Assembly: GCA_032164245.1 (NCBI GenBank)
Contig: JAVMKO010000002.1
Location: 181,108,920-181,172,919, forward strand
Direction: 5' to 3'
Source of the DNA: Sternotherus odoratus
Lineage: Eukaryota; Chordata; Testudines; Kinosternidae
Length of the DNA stretch: 64,000 nucleotides
The notes beneath the pieces are model-generated. The model was not told the origin of the DNA. It searched no databases and saw only the letters and a program-made list of their open reading frames with translations. The position numbers and the translations under genes are program-made. Below are positions 1 to 13,191 of this stretch, one piece after another; position 1 is the first letter of the stretch, and each line of letters starts with the position of its first letter.

Positions 1-952
1 TATTTTTCAATGATTTATATTGAAGAATAGTGAATGAATACAGGTGAGGTAACACTTAGGCCAAGTCTTTGCTGGTCTAAGTGTGGTTTTGCCAGTTCTT
101 CTTTTGCATGGAATGCTAATTGCTTAAAATGTTATTGATGACAGAACAAAGATAATGTGTTGGAATGTCTTGTCCGTTATTATTCACCTGTCTTCACTGC
201 ATGTCCAGACACAATAAGTGATAATTATTCTGTCTGAAATTGTATAAAAGGTTGATTAAGCCAAAATTAGGTGGACTTGTCTGGGAGCAATTCCCATTTC
301 CCAACTTTTACCCCCAAGTCAGAGTTAGTAACTCTGGGTTGCTACAGGAATGGATCAGCTTGGAGTGAAGCCCTTTCCTCTTCTCTCAGTGGCAGCAGCC
401 TCTGGTCCCCAAAATGTTTAATGCACAGCAATAATAGAAAACTTTTCAAATAAAAGACAATCGGATTTTAAACAAGTGCATAACGAGGCCAAATTTACTT
501 CTTGCTTAGCCGCAACTCTATATCTTGAGCACTAATTGCTTGTCTTGTGCATTGCTCCCATGAAAGACCAAGTCATTGCCCTGGAACCAAGGGCAAGGAT
601 GTGCCACCTACTGCCTGAAAACTTCACCTAGGATTCGATTTTTCTCCAGTGTCATAAGGACCACAAAACACTCTGCAATCAACTTTGGCCTTTTAGACTA
701 CATTCTTTACGGCAGCAACTGGCATTTACTTCATGTGTGTACAGTGCCTCGAACAACGTGGTTCAAATTTGGTTGAGGTTGTTAGGCACTGTTACCATGT
801 AACTAGCAAACATTAGTCACCATCACAAGCTAGCTTAGCCAACATGCTCCCAGGCAGCTGATCCCGCTACAGACACTGAAGCGCCTGCCAGCTTTTCTGT
901 AGCTGCAGGCTCTTAGCTTGCAGAGTTAGTTTGTGGAAGACTGAGTCATCCA
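1..952. other. AT-rich stretch without recognised features
   Basis: Ordinary non-repetitive looking DNA. The short open frames here have no flanking splice signals or family resemblance that I can see. The last eight bases (953-960) are the left target duplication of the next element. Confidence 0.5.
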
Positions 953-960
953 GTTACCAA

Positions 961-1878
961 CAGGGCCGGCAACAGAAATTTTGGGGGCCCCTACTCTGAT
1001 CATTTGGGGGCCCCCTACTCTGATCATTTGGGGGCCCCCAGCCTATTCTCCTTCCCTCCCCTGCCTGACCCGGCCCACCCAACCTAATCTCCTCCCCCAG
1101 CCTAACCTCCTCCCCTCCCCACCCATCCCTGCCTGGCCCACCCCACTGTTGGGGGTGATCTTCCTTTACCCCCACCCAACCTCCCCCCATCTCTAGCTGC
1201 CTTCCCTCCCCCACCCCTGCCTGGCCCGGCCCATCCCACCGAACCTAACCTCCTCCCCCCTCCCACTCCCAACCCAGCCTCCTGCCTCCACGCCTGACCC
1301 GCCCAGCCTGGCCTCCCCGCCGGCTACCAGACATACCTGGGGTGGGGGTGCGACCCAGTGGCAGCCGCAGCATCACTCCCGGCTGCTGGCTCTGGTGGGC
1401 TCGGCGCTCCGCGGCTGCCCCACCTCCCCCCGCTGGGCTCCCGGCCCCGGGTCTCCCCAGCCCCGCTCTCTGGCCCCCGCCCAGCGGCGCACCCGGCCAG
1501 TCCTCTGCAGCCGCCGGGGCGGGGGAGGCGATGGAGACGGCATCCTATGGTGCTGCCGGGGGGCTCCTCCCCCCGCCAAGGGCTGGCCCGGCTCTTGCTG
1601 CAGGTGGGTCGGGGGAAGCGCTGCAGCCGGTGATGCCTCGGGGCCACTCCTGGGACGCGGGACGAGCGGCCGACTGAAGGGCTCGGGAGGCAGCCGGCCA
1701 CTGACACACGAAGACAGCCCGGGAAAGAGGGGCCACGGGGATGTGGTGCCCAGTGTGCGACAAGGGGGGACGACTACGGGTACAGCAGTGTACCGCGCCC
1801 CGGACTTAAGGGCCCCCCCCCCTGAATTCCGGGGCCCAGTAGAGCTGTACCCATAGTACCCCCCTGTCGCCAGCCCTG
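961..1878. mobile_element. Non-autonomous hAT-type DNA transposon, 918 bp
   Basis: The ends are imperfect inverted repeats: CAGGGCCGGCAACAG on the left and the complement of CAGGGCTGGCGACAG on the right (13 of 15 match). They are flanked by a perfect 8-bp direct repeat GTTACCAA at 953-960 and 1879-1886, the target-site signature of hAT transposases. The interior has pyrimidine-rich tracts (1000-1320) and then a very GC- and CpG-rich block (1330-1800) that is open in several frames at once. No transposase domain is present, so it would depend on a hAT enzyme supplied elsewhere. It is strikingly GC-rich against its AT-rich surroundings. The overlapping long frames are compositional. Confidence 0.85.
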
Positions 1879-1886
1879 GTTACCAA

Positions 1887-4800
1887 CTCGTAGGAGGAAG
1901 AACATTTGGCAACTCTTGAACTGCAGTAGAAACATTCAGCACTGGGCATCTGGTGGCAGGTTCCTATGGTTTGTTTGGAATGAAGAAGTCTATGAGAGGC
2001 CACTCCTGCTCTCCAGTCCCTTCCCTCTCTTTCCCAACACAACCCACTTCAAAAACTTCTTTAATGACCTGAAAAAATTGACACTTGACTGAGTTCTTTT
2101 CTGCCATCACCACATTATCTACCTGAAAAAGGAGGGCCTTGTACTTAGATGTACATTAGATGTATGGAAAGGGGAACTGAAGAAACTAGCCAAGCCAACT
2201 CATTTATCTCCTGCACATTCAACAACAGGCACTGGGTAGATGCTGCCAGACTTTTATATGGCCTTTCATTTAATACACCCTTAACAACTCCCCCTCCCCC
2301 ACCACAACCAGGCTTGTGCCCAGCTTGTGCTGACTTGACCACCTTCCAGTATAACTTGCAGTAGCTGGAGGGAAAAATAGGTGGAGGGTTCATATTCTAA
2401 ACTGCAGCTACCCCAGGGCAGCAGGGTTTGAGAAGAGGGCAGCATATGGGCACAAAATTACAATGATGAGTACACCCTAAATCCAGTTCAGACACTGGTC
2501 ATGTACAGCTCTGGTCTGACTTTCAGCCGTCTTTGGCTCTCATAAACCTTTCAAAACACACACCATCCTGGCAAAGCTCTGCCTCACACTCAGGCTTGGA
2601 AAATGTAGCCCTTCACATCGTGGCCTAGTGAAAACACACACATACCTGTTGCTTGGGTTTGCCAATTTTTGTGCTATTTGTGAAATGGCAGAAATATCTT
2701 TCACCAAAAGACAAGAAGCCTTTAAAAAAAAAAAGAAAGAAATAAACCCTACAGCTTGATTACACTGACCTAAAAATCTAATATATATAATTCTTGCATT
2801 CAATTGTAACTTTGCAAGATCACTCCTGCTGGTTGTAATGTGCTTATTTTTTATTTTATTTTAATTCCAACTTGTCAGGCACAAAGCTATGATGTGGATG
2901 TTTGAACATGAAAATAAATTCTTAAGCCCACTCTTTCTGCCACACCATTCTAGCTAAGTACTGCAATGGGTGAAGAGACCCAGCATGTGGCCAACCAAAA
3001 CTGCCTTGTAAAATAAAAATAAAAGGGGGATGGGAGAGGGAAAAAAAGCCCAACATTTAATGAATGATCATGTGGTTTTGTGTAGGTGAAATAAAAGAGT
3101 CCCTGAGTCAAAATCAATACCCAGAAACAAAAAGAACATTACATTACATTACTATCCTTGTTCTTTCCACTAAGTATTAGGCAGTGACCCAAGCAGTGAA
3201 CTGATGTACACTCCTTGGAGCCTCATTTAAGCAAGTGATATGGCAGGTGGTGTAAATTTGTTCCTTCCTGTTTTACTGCCTGTCAGTAAGATGCTTCACC
3301 CCTGAAGTTGAACTGCTTACCTCTACATCTTCCATCTGCAGCTTTCCTGATTCTACTATCCATGATCCATTCAAGGATTCTTACCTGTTCTGGGGTGAAA
3401 TCTTGCCCCACTGAATGAAAGCAGAGCTGGAACTTTTAATCAGTTTCAGAGCTACACTCACCTTCTACTTGTACAATATCAGTTAATTGCACTATTCACT
3501 TTCTGTCTGTGTTTCATTGACAGACAATCTTTATGAACTGTCAAGCATACAGTACACCAGGATATAGGCTTCTAATGAATACTAGCTTCATTCAATGGGA
3601 GATTAAATTTAAGACTGCAACAGAAAATAGACTGCCAAATCCCTGGTTCAACTTCTGTTTTCCGGTTTTTTAAAGTCCTCATATAAATACCCACAAGACT
3701 AATTTAGCAAACACTGGCCTCTCCATAGCAAGATATAAATCCTACAATGTACTCTGGCATGATTAATCAAGTCATCATTGGGTAAAAGTAAAAAGAGACC
3801 TAGTTTAAGAAAAGAAATTCATTTGCAAATGGATTGAAATCAAAGTGCAAATACATTTAGAAGTACAGGATACACATCCAAGTATAAATCTGACCATGGG
3901 GCCATTGGAAAGAGTTCTGAAAACATGGAAATGAGGTATTTTAAAGTAAACAGTTATTATTTGATCTCTAAACATCTTTGACATTTTAATAAGGCAAGTT
4001 GTGCACTAAACACTTCTTTATAAGAGTTGGTAATTTTGTCCCTTAAGTGTCATCTGGCATTTTCAGTGCAGCTTTTGAATTATGGTTTTCCAACTGCACT
4101 TTCCTGCCTTCCCACCCATCCTTATTTCTCATAAAAGGAAAACATCAGCATTCAGTTTGCATCAGCCCAGCCGCAGAACTGTCCATTAGACAGTTTTCTC
4201 AATGTTACAGTCTCTGACACCCAGTTACCATTTAACCTAAGGCATGCAAATTAAGGACACCAAACCTTGCTTCTTTTAAATAAAAGACCACAACCTCCCA
4301 CACACAGCCAGCCACAAAATTCCATCATCACTCTTCCAATAAAGGCATTGATATGAAAACCAAAGCTTGCTGCACAATAAGCACTGAAAACTCCATACTT
4401 ATTCTTACAGGGCAGTAGAGCACAATCAAAGTATTACTGATAAGAAATCTTTAACAGTACTTTGTACATCCACAGTGCCTTTCATTGGAAGACCTAAAAG
4501 TATTCTACTGTCATTAAGCACCGGAACACGTCTGTGATGTATGTGTTGCATCTATTTTTATAGATGAGGACACTGAGGCACAAAGAGGTTAATTAGTTTG
4601 CTTACAGACACACAAAGACCCCTTGGAATAGCTGGAAAGACTTGTGCTCTAATCAGAATACAAAGCTTCCTGCTGGAAACAAAGGCCCTGATCCTGAATG
4701 AGCTCTGGACAAGCGGATCCAAAATGATGTGTTCAAATGACTTTCCCCTTGCTTAGATACTGGTAATATGTTATAGCTTGTTTCCTTTCTCTTGAATCCC

Positions 4801-7190
4801 ACCCTTTTTGCCCTTTCAGGTTACTCTTATATAAATGTTAGTGACTGGAGAACACTTCTTTTGTCTCAAGGTTACTTTTTCTTCATTTCACAGACTGAAT
4901 TATAAGCTTTTAAAAACAAATGAATTTTAAGAATTCACAATGTTCAATTTTCAGTATAGTTTTACATGTTCCCATGATCAAACATTTTAATTTCTTCCAC
5001 ATATTCTAGGCAAAGGCCCTGAGCAGAATCACTTATTCAGAGAGCTCTGTATTGAGGGCAGAGAAGAGGCCACTAAAGAACCATAGGCTAATACACTATT
5101 CAGAAGTTTTCCTTTTAAAAAAAAGTAAAAAAAGAAAAATGCTTGTGGTGACCTTTCACTTTGCCCAGTAATTTATCTAATACAAAAGTTTAATCTGCTT
5201 TATAACGTTAATTAACAGGAAATGACTATTCAGCTCTTGGAAGTTTATTTGCAGCAATTAAAGATTTGCTTCTCCAGAATTTCTCTTTCCATTGATCAGG
5301 CTTAAAGTGCAATTCACCTCTACTGGGATGCACTTCTAGAAGGTCACAAATAGACTTGTGCCATTTCACTCACTTTCTATTAGAGATGTATCAAACTACC
5401 CATGAACATTCATGCTGTATATCACTGAACAAAATGGGCCCAATGACCTGTAGAGAACAAGGGTATTGAGCAACCTATTAGACATGCTGACAAAAATACA
5501 ATATTTGGGTCATATTATACAACATAAAAACAGTTACTTTAAAAAAAGTTTCATTGAAAGACACAGGTCACTAAGAAGTGCAGTCCAGAAACAGAAGACC
5601 TTCATTTTGTTTATCAAATGTGGCACACGTGTTAGAGGTGATGTGTTTGTATAAATAAATTTTTGCTAAGGGCTACTAAAATATATAGCTCTAATCTAAG
5701 TGGCCTCTAAACAGTCTGTAATAGGTCAGGAGGACTGTTCACAAGCCACAATTAAATTCCAAATAGATGGCTATGTACAGAAAAAATTCACAGTGGCCTT
5801 TTGCCTTTTTTGTTTGTTTGTTTTTTAAATTTGCATAAAAACAGCATGAGCTCTCATAGACAACATACATCAGTTTCTCAGACATCCTCAGCAATATGTT
5901 AGGTGGCATTTTGACAGCGTGAAAAGAAATTCAGTGTTATCATTTATGACAGGCCACATGTGGTGATAAAAAGGGAGAAAATAGAGACCAAATAAAGCTT
6001 GTCCCTAAAAATCAGGGACAATTGAGAGACACAGCTTGGGGGCCCCATAGCATTTTTTTTTAAAAGAAAAAATATTTCATATCAACAACATTTCAACATG
6101 TACTGATCCCTATTGCCAAAGGGCACATTTGAATGAATGAAAGGGGAAATCTCATTAAATGCTGAAAGCAGCTTCGAATTATTATGCAATTTCCAATACA
6201 ACATCCAATAATTATATTAAGTTTCCACTAATATAGTAAAGTAGAGCCCATTACAACTAACTGAGAAAGTACAATACATTAACCCAACTGAGGTATTTTA
6301 TGCACAGAAAATTTCACTAAGCTCTGCTTACAGCTCAGCTCATTATTAGATCCTAATTTTTATCATCATCAGAGTGATTACCACTTTTTACATGACACCT
6401 TCTCAACTGCCCCATTCTATGATCTTTGAAATATAAATGTTTAGCCCTCAGAGTCCTTGAAAGCAGGTGCAATTCATCCAGAGGCAAAAGGTAAACTTAA
6501 GTCCATCTTCACCTTTTAAACAACAAAGTATTTCAGAAATTGTGACTCTAGAAAAAGGGCTTAGAGTGGCTTCAGAGTCACTGTGTTTCACTGATTTCCA
6601 TTTCAAATATTCCCATTTGGGAAATTTAAAAGTAGTAGTAGTTCTCTCTCTCCTTCCCTCCCTAACTGTAAGCCCCACAAATTTACCCTGTGCTCTAGAG
6701 AGTCAAGCTGAGTTCTTCCCACCAGTGGTAAAGATTCTGCAAGGCTCAGATCCTTTATGTCCTCAGCTACACCTGTGCGGGCCCATTAGCCTTACATTGA
6801 TTTGCACAGTGTCCCAGAGGGCATAATTTGTAGACAATGGGGCTGCACAGCTGTCATTCAAGGCATAATTTGGCCTACTGGCTCTTTATTACTGGTAGTG
6901 ATACACAAGCTGGAGTTAATCCAGGTTGATCTTGCAGAACTGGCAGTAGGTTAGGTAAAGAAACCTCCTTTTTCTGGCAAGTTGAGTACATTTGATATGG
7001 AATCAGTGAGACACACTGTATGGAACTCACTGTGTCATTCTTGGAGAGTGACTTTATAGGGCAGAACCACCCTAGCAAATGCATACCTGCCAACATCCCA
7101 TAAACAGTAAATTTGCATACATAAAGCCATAAAGCCAGGACAGAGCCAGATACCAGTATTTAATTCTAAACCCTACCCCGTTCCTGGCAG
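1887..7190. other. Mostly unique AT-rich DNA
   Basis: Apart from an old CORE-SINE near 4.4-4.7 kb I see no gene or recognisable transposon. A 119-codon plus-strand frame at 6467-6826 overlaps a minus-strand frame at 6448-6678; neither resembles a known family or has convincing splice sites. Confidence 0.4.
4440..4690 (-). repeat. CORE-SINE (MIR-like) copy
   Basis: Read on the minus strand, 4560-4610 carries the conserved CORE-SINE stretch (CCTCAGTGTCCTCATCTATAA and neighbouring sequence) preceded by a diverged 5' half. This is an ancient amniote-wide SINE family. Heavy divergence indicates an old insertion. Confidence 0.65.
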
Positions 7191-7199
7191 TTTATGTTT

Positions 7200-8140
7200 A
7201 GCACCATCTTCTAAGCATTTTGCTCTGCCAGCACCCCTCCCCCAATATTCCACCTACCAACACTTCATGTTTAGCACCCTTTAGAGGCATTTCATCCCTC
7301 TCCCATAGGCTCTCCCAGCAGCTTCACCCCTCCAGCATTTTTACCACCATCCCCCAGGCAATTCACTCCTCCAGCACTCACCACAGCATTTCATTCACCA
7401 CACTGGCACCTCAGCACCAAACATGTCACCCTTTTTTAACAGGCCAGCCTGAGCCTCGCTCAAAAACTCAAAAAAGTTAACTATCGGTTTGCTATGTCTG
7501 GAGAAGAAGTAGCTAAGACAACAAAGAACACATACAGCAGGGGATTCAGGATGTGGAGGCTGCATGGAGCCCCATATACTCTACCTCTGTAGGGCTAACT
7601 CTGTATTGCCTGCAAAGGCAGCAGAGTCTGCCGAAAAGCATGGGTGGGGTCAGGGTCAGGGCCTCCCATCCCCACCTCTCCTCTTCTGCCCAAGGCCCTG
7701 GGGGCCCCAGCCAAGCCAGAACAGACTGGGAGCTGCAGACTTTCCACCTGCCCACGGAAGCTAGGGGGTCTAAAGCAGCCCCCGGCCTGCCCGTGTCTCT
7801 AACTCACATGACTCCCCACAGCTGCCCGCATGGTTGTTACCTGGACCCTGCTTCAGCTGGGAGACAGCAGCCTGGCCATGGTAAAAACCATGTGGGGAGC
7901 CATGCTGTGGACCCTCTACCTGCCCAGGGTGAGGGAGTTGAGAGCATCCCAGCCCATGGTCCCACCCTGCGGGCCCCTTCCCTGAGGCCCTGCCCCCCAC
8001 TCACTACCTCTGTCACTCACTCTCCCCCACGCTCACTCACTTTTACTGGGCTGGTGCCGGTATTGGATGTGGGTGGGGATGAGGGCTACAGCCGGGGGTG
8101 CAGACCCCGGGGTGGGGCCAGAAATGGGTTCATGGTGTGG
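7200..8140. other. Low-complexity and GC-rich block, unclassified
   Basis: 7200-7440 is a degenerate C/A-rich repeat in which CCTCCAGCA-like words recur. 7540-8140 is GC-rich with long frames open on both strands, which is typical of base composition rather than a gene. Its right part grades into a hAT-like fragment and may belong to the same element, but I could not find a left inverted repeat. Confidence 0.35.
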
Positions 8141-8525
8141 GAGGGGTCTCTAGGTTAGGACAGAGGATTGGGGTGCATGACGGGATGTGTGCTTTGGGAG
8201 GGTGTTTGGGTGTGGGAGAGGTTTCCAACCTGCAGCAGAGGGGTTGGGGTGTGGGCTCTGGCCAGGCAGTGCTTATCTCAGGCAGCTCCTGCTCGGTGGT
8301 GCAGTGGGGCTAACGCAGGCTCCCAGGCCGTGGTTTCTGGCCAATGAGAGCTGTGGAGGCGGTGCTTGGGGAGGGGGAAGCATGCAGAGCTTCCTTGATA
8401 GCACCTGCTTCTAAGGGACACAGGGACATGACAGCCACTTGCCAACCAGACTTTTAATGGCTGAGCTACCTAGGTCCCTTTTCAACCAGGCATTCTAATT
8501 GAAAACTGGATGCTTGGCAACCCTA
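8140..8525. mobile_element. Right part of a non-autonomous hAT-like element
   Basis: The last about 250 bp align by eye with the right half of the complete element at 24126-24845. Shared landmarks are a CAGGCAGCTCC block, a CCAAT-containing CCAATGAGAGCTG, CTTTTCAACCAGGC, and the terminal GGCAACCCTA. It abuts the 3' part of a Harbinger companion gene at 8526, so it probably inserted there. A left end TAGGGTTGCC was not found, so this copy is diverged or truncated. Confidence 0.65.
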
Positions 8526-8539
8526 TATGGGGTCCAGCA

Positions 8540-8640
8540 TTGATGTCTCCAGGCTCTAAGCTGTGCATGAACTCTGTGAACATCTCATCCCATGTGCTTT
8601 TTTTTCGGCATCTTATCTGTGCAAGCCTGTGGGACACGGA
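8540..8640 (-). pseudogene. Harbinger companion, C-terminal fragment
   Basis: Minus-strand reading gives SHRLAQIRCRKKSTWDEMF and then EFMHSL. This matches the basic segment after the acidic linker in the other companion copy of this window (RRLSQIRKRKKK... at about 44.5 kb). A CCCACAG splice-acceptor-like sequence precedes it, as in that copy. It is cut off at 8525 by the hAT-like repeat. Confidence 0.7.
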
Positions 8641-9079
8641 TGAGAGGGGAAGGCTGAAAACAGTTTCAGCTGTCAGATGAAAAAAAGGGAGAGTGGTATG
8701 TAAAAAGACAGAAAATAAAGAAGTTCTCTGTGATGAGAGTAGCACCCCCCGCCCCCATGTGCCTGGCTGGTATCGGGGAAGATCCCTGGTAGCCAGACGA
8801 TCCAGCTGGCTACCACTGGCTGGCAGTTGGTGTGACCTTTAGAAGCCTCTGTTCAGTGGCTGAGCCTTAATCAGGGGGTGGGGCTAATCAGGAAGGCCAG
8901 GGCTTTATAAAGCAGCCAGCAAGCGACCAGGGAGCTTGCGACCAGGGCTGCTAACAGGGGAGTTGGGAAGGGGAGTGGGAAGCCTAACTGTCACTCTTTA
9001 AATCCTGTGCCTTAAACTATAAACTATAGTCTAAACTCCCTCATTTAAACATTCCTATTAACCTACATCACTGTTAGAG

Positions 9080-10005
9080 ATGATGGAGGCAGAAGCCCAG
9101 CAGCAGAGTGGGGGCTATCCAGTTTATTGCACTCAATGTAGCATGTATGACTATCTGCCCTATGGGCGGGTGGCGTATGTGTGCATTCGGTGCAAGGAGC
9201 TCCTGGCCCTCGGAGACCGTGTACGGGCTTTGGAGGCCAGGGTGGCGGAACTGGAGAAGCAAAGGGAGGCAGAGAGGTATGTTGACGAGACTTTCAGGGA
9301 CATCGTAGGCTTGTCCCACCTCCAGTCAGACAGCCCCTGTGTTGTTGGGGAGGATGAAAGGCCTCGGGAAGGAGAGCAGTCAACGGGAGCAGAGGGAAAC
9401 CTTCCCACAGCTGGGACCCTCCTTCCAGGTGACGGTGGGGTGTCCCCTTGCACAGAGGTCACCTCTCCAGGGGAGGGAACTCCAATTATCAGGAACGGCA
9501 GCTGTTAGTAATGGGAGATTCGATCATAAGAAATGTAGATAGCTGGGTTTGTCATGATCGGGAGAACCGTATGGTGACTTGCCTGCCTGGTGCAAAGGTT
9601 GCGGATCTATCGAGGCATCTAGATAGACTTATGAGTAGTGCTGGGGAGGAGCCGGTGGTCGTGGTACATGTAGGTACCAATGACATAGGGAAGGGTAGGA
9701 GAGATGTCCTGGAGGCCAAATTTAGGTTGCTAGGAAAGAGGTTGAAATCCAGGACCTCTATGGTGGCTTTCTCAGAAATGCTTCCAGTTCCACGCGCAGG
9801 GCCAGGTAGGCAGACAGAGCTTCAGAGTCTCAATGCGTGGATGAGACGATGGTGTAGAGAGGAAGGGTTCAGATTTATTAGGAACTGGGGAAACTTTTGG
9901 GATAGGGGGAGCCTATACAGGAAGGATGGGCTCCACCTAAACCAAAGTGGAACCAGGCTGCTGGCACTTAACATTAAAAAGGTTGCAGAGCAGTTTTTAA
10001 ACTAA
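9080..10005 (+). pseudogene. CR1 ORF1, one frameshift
   Basis: The first frame (9080-9508) starts MMEAEAQQQ. It contains a cysteine-rich zinc-binding segment (YCTQC and VCIRC, residues about 18-38) followed by a short coiled coil (DRVRALEARVAELEKQREAE, about 47-66) and a Ser/Gly/Glu-rich linker. Near 9495-9505 the frame shifts into 9448-10005. That part is an SGNH-hydrolase/esterase domain with its signature blocks in order: GDS in VMGDSIIRN, GTND in VHVGTNDIGKG, and the late D-x-x-H in DGLHLN. ORF1 proteins of CR1 bind RNA and carry this esterase-like domain. The only visible damage is the single indel. Confidence 0.88.
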
Positions 10006-10040
10006 GAGATGGGGGAAAGCCGATTGCTGCAGAGGAGCAC

Positions 10041-13009
10041 GTGGATCGGATAGAGACTTCTCTTACAGGAGGGTCTGTCGTTAGAGATTCTCTAGGTTTT
10101 AGACAGGAAAGGATGGAAAAGGATAAAGGAGGGGCCAGATCAGATGAGAAATTTTCACATAAAGAATCTGACACACCAGGGAAGAGCAGACAGATAAACA
10201 GTGACCAGTTTTTAAAGTGCTTGTACACAAATGCCAGAAGTCTAAATAATAAAATGGGTGAACTAGAGTGCCTCGTGTTAGAGGAGGATATTGACATAAT
10301 AAGCATCACAGAAACATGGTGGACCGAGGACAATCAATGGGACACAATCATTCCAGGGTATAAAATATATCGGAAGGACAGAATAGGTCGTGGGGGCGGG
10401 GGAGTGGCACTTTATGCAAAAGGTAGTGTAGAATCAAATGAAGTAAAAATCTTAAATGAATCCACATGTTCCATAGAATCACTATGGATAGTAATTTCAT
10501 GCTCTAATAAGAACATAACAATAGGGCTCTATTATCGACCACCTGATCAGGACAGTGATAGGGATGACGAAATGCTAAGGGAGATTAGAGAGGCTGTCAA
10601 AATAAAGAACCCAATAATAGTGGGAGACTTCAATTATCCCAACATTGACTGGGTACATGTCACCTCAGGACGAAATGCAGAGATGAAATTTCTTGATACT
10701 TTAAATGACTGCTTCTTGGAGCAGCTGGTACAGGAACCCACAAGGGGAGAGGCAACTCTAGATTTGGTCCTGAGTGGAGCGCAGGATCTGGTTCAAGAGG
10801 TAACTATAAAAGGACCACTGGGAAATAGTGACCATAATATAATAACATTTAACATTCCTATGGTGGGAATAACACCTCAGAAGCCCAACACTGGGGCATT
10901 TAATTTCAAAAAGGGGAACTATGCAAGAATGAGGGGGTTAGTTAAACGGAAATTAAAAGGTAAAGTGACTAAAGTGAAATCCCTGCAAGCTGCATGGACT
11001 CTCTTCAAAGATACCATAATAAAGGCCCAACTCAAATGTATACCCCAAATTAAAAAACAACGCCAGAAAACTAAAAAAGAGCCACCGTGGCTTAACAGCC
11101 AAGTAAAAGAAGCAGTGAGAGAGAAAAAGGCATCTTTTAAAAAGTGGAAGTCTAATCCTAGTGAGGTAAATAGAAAGGAGCATAAGCACTGCCAAATAAA
11201 GTGTAAGAATATAATAAGAAAAGCTAAAATGGAGTTTGAAGAACAGCTATCCAAAAACTCAAAAGGTAATAACAAAATGTTTTTTAAATATGTCAGAAGC
11301 AGGAAGCCTGCTAAACAACCAGTGGGGCCCCTGGATGACAGAGATACAAAAGGAGCACTTAAAGATGACAGAGTCATTGCAGAGAAACTAAATGAATTCT
11401 TTGCTTCAGTCTTCACGGCTGAGGACGTTAGGGAGATTCCTAAACCTGAGCTGCCTTTTGTAGGTGACAAATCTGAGGTATTGTCACATATTGAAGTATC
11501 AGTAGAGGAGGTTCTGGAACTCATTGATAAACTTAACTGTAACAAGTCACCGGGACCAGATGGCATTCACCCAAGAGTTCTGAAAGAACTCAAATGTGAA
11601 ATTGCGCCACTATTAACGAGGGTTTGTAACCTATCCTTTAAATCGGCTACTGTGCCCAGTGACTGGAAGATAGCTAATGTAACGCCAATATTTAAAAAGG
11701 GCTCTAGAAGTGATCCTGGCAATTACAGACCAGTCAGTCTAACGTCCGTACCGGGAAAATTAGTTGAAACAATAGTAAAGAATAAAATTGTCAGACACAT
11801 AGAAGAGCATAAATTGTTGGGCAAAAGTCAACATGGTTTCTGCAAAGGGAAACCGTGTCTTACTAATCTATTAGAGTTCTTTGAAGGGGTCAGCAAACAT
11901 GTGGACAAGGGGGATCCGGTGGACATAGTGTACTTAGATTTCCAGAAAGCCTTTGACAAGGTCCCTCACCAAAGGCTCTTACGTAAATTAAGCTGCCATG
12001 GGATAAGAGGGAAGATCTTCTCATGGATTGAAAACTGGTTAAAAGACAGGGAACAAAGGGTAGGAATAAATGGAACTTTTTCAGAATGGAGAGGGGTAAC
12101 TAGTGGTGTTCCCCAAGGGTCAGTCCTGGGACCGATCCTATTCAACTTATTTATAAATGATTTGGAGGAAGGGGTAAACAGTGATTGGCAAAGTTTGCAG
12201 ATGATACTAAACTGCTCAAAGTAGTAAGGACCAAAGCAGACTGTGAAGAACTTCAAAAAGATCTCACTAAACTAAGTGATTGGGCAACAAAATGGCAAAT
12301 GAAATTTAATGTGGATAAATGTAAAGTAATGCACATTGGAAAAAATAACCCCAACTATACATACAATATGATGGGGGCTAATTTAGCTACAACCAATCAG
12401 GAAAAAGACCTGGGAGTCATTGTGGATAGTTCTCTGAAGGCATCCACGCAGTGTGCAGCGGCAGTCAAAAAAGCAAACAGGATGTTAGGAATCATTAAAA
12501 AAGGGATAGAGAATAAGTCGGAGAATATCTTATTGCCCTTATACAAATCCATGGTGCGCCCACATCTTGAATACTGCGTACAAATGTGGTCTCCTCATCT
12601 CAAAAAGGATATACTGGCACTAGAAAAGGTTCAGAGAAGGGCAACTAAAATGATTAGGGGTTTGGAACGGGTCCCATATGAAGAGAGATTAAAGAGGCTA
12701 GGACTTTTTAGCTTGGAAAAGAGGAGACTAAGGGGGGATATGATAGAGGTATATAAAATTATGAGTGGTGTGGAGGAAGTAAATAAGGGAAAGTTATTTA
12801 CTTGTTCCCAAAATAGAAGAACTAGGGGCCACTCAATGAAATTGGCGTGCAGCAGGTTTAAAACAAATAAAAGGAAGTTCTTCTTCACACAGCGCACAGT
12901 CAACCTGTGGAACTCCTTACCTGAGGAGGCTGTGAAGGCTAGGACTATAACAGGGTTTAAAAGAGAGCTGGATAAATTCATGGAGGCTAAATCCATAAAT
13001 GGCTATTAG
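10041..13009 (+). pseudogene. CR1 ORF2: endonuclease and reverse transcriptase, one frameshift
   Basis: The first frame is 727 codons (10041-12224). Residues about 60-270 are the apurinic-type endonuclease: LYTNARS, the metal-binding ITETWW near 88-94, [10 protein letters not shown] near 195-204 and SDHNI near 263-267. From about residue 430 come reverse-transcriptase blocks [22 protein letters not shown] and [12 protein letters not shown] frameshift between about 12180 and 12200 moves the frame to 12185-13009. That frame opens with the catalytic FADD box (KFADDTKL) and runs through the C-terminal domain to a stop at 13009. The break sits just before the active-site aspartates, so this copy cannot make active enzyme without frame correction. 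Confidence 0.92.
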
Positions 13010-13191
13010 CCGGGATGGGTAATGAATGGTGTCCCTAGCCTCTGTCTGTCAGAGGGGGGTGATGGATGGCAGGAGAGAGATCGCTCGATCATACCTGTTA
13101 GGTTCACTCACTCCGGGGCACCTGGCATTGGCCACTGTCGGTAGACAGGATGCTGGGCTAGATGGACCTTTGGTCTGACCCAGTATGGCCG

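Noticed and set aside
1324..1856. Multiple overlapping frames of 70-150 codons
   Set aside because: High GC removes stop codons in all phases; the block lies inside a non-autonomous hAT element.
7546..8414. 201-codon plus-strand frame and neighbours in the GC-rich block
   Set aside because: Open in several phases simultaneously, with no splice or family evidence, next to a hAT-like element.
11966..12256. Antisense frames within CR1
   Set aside because: Shadows of the ORF2 coding strand.
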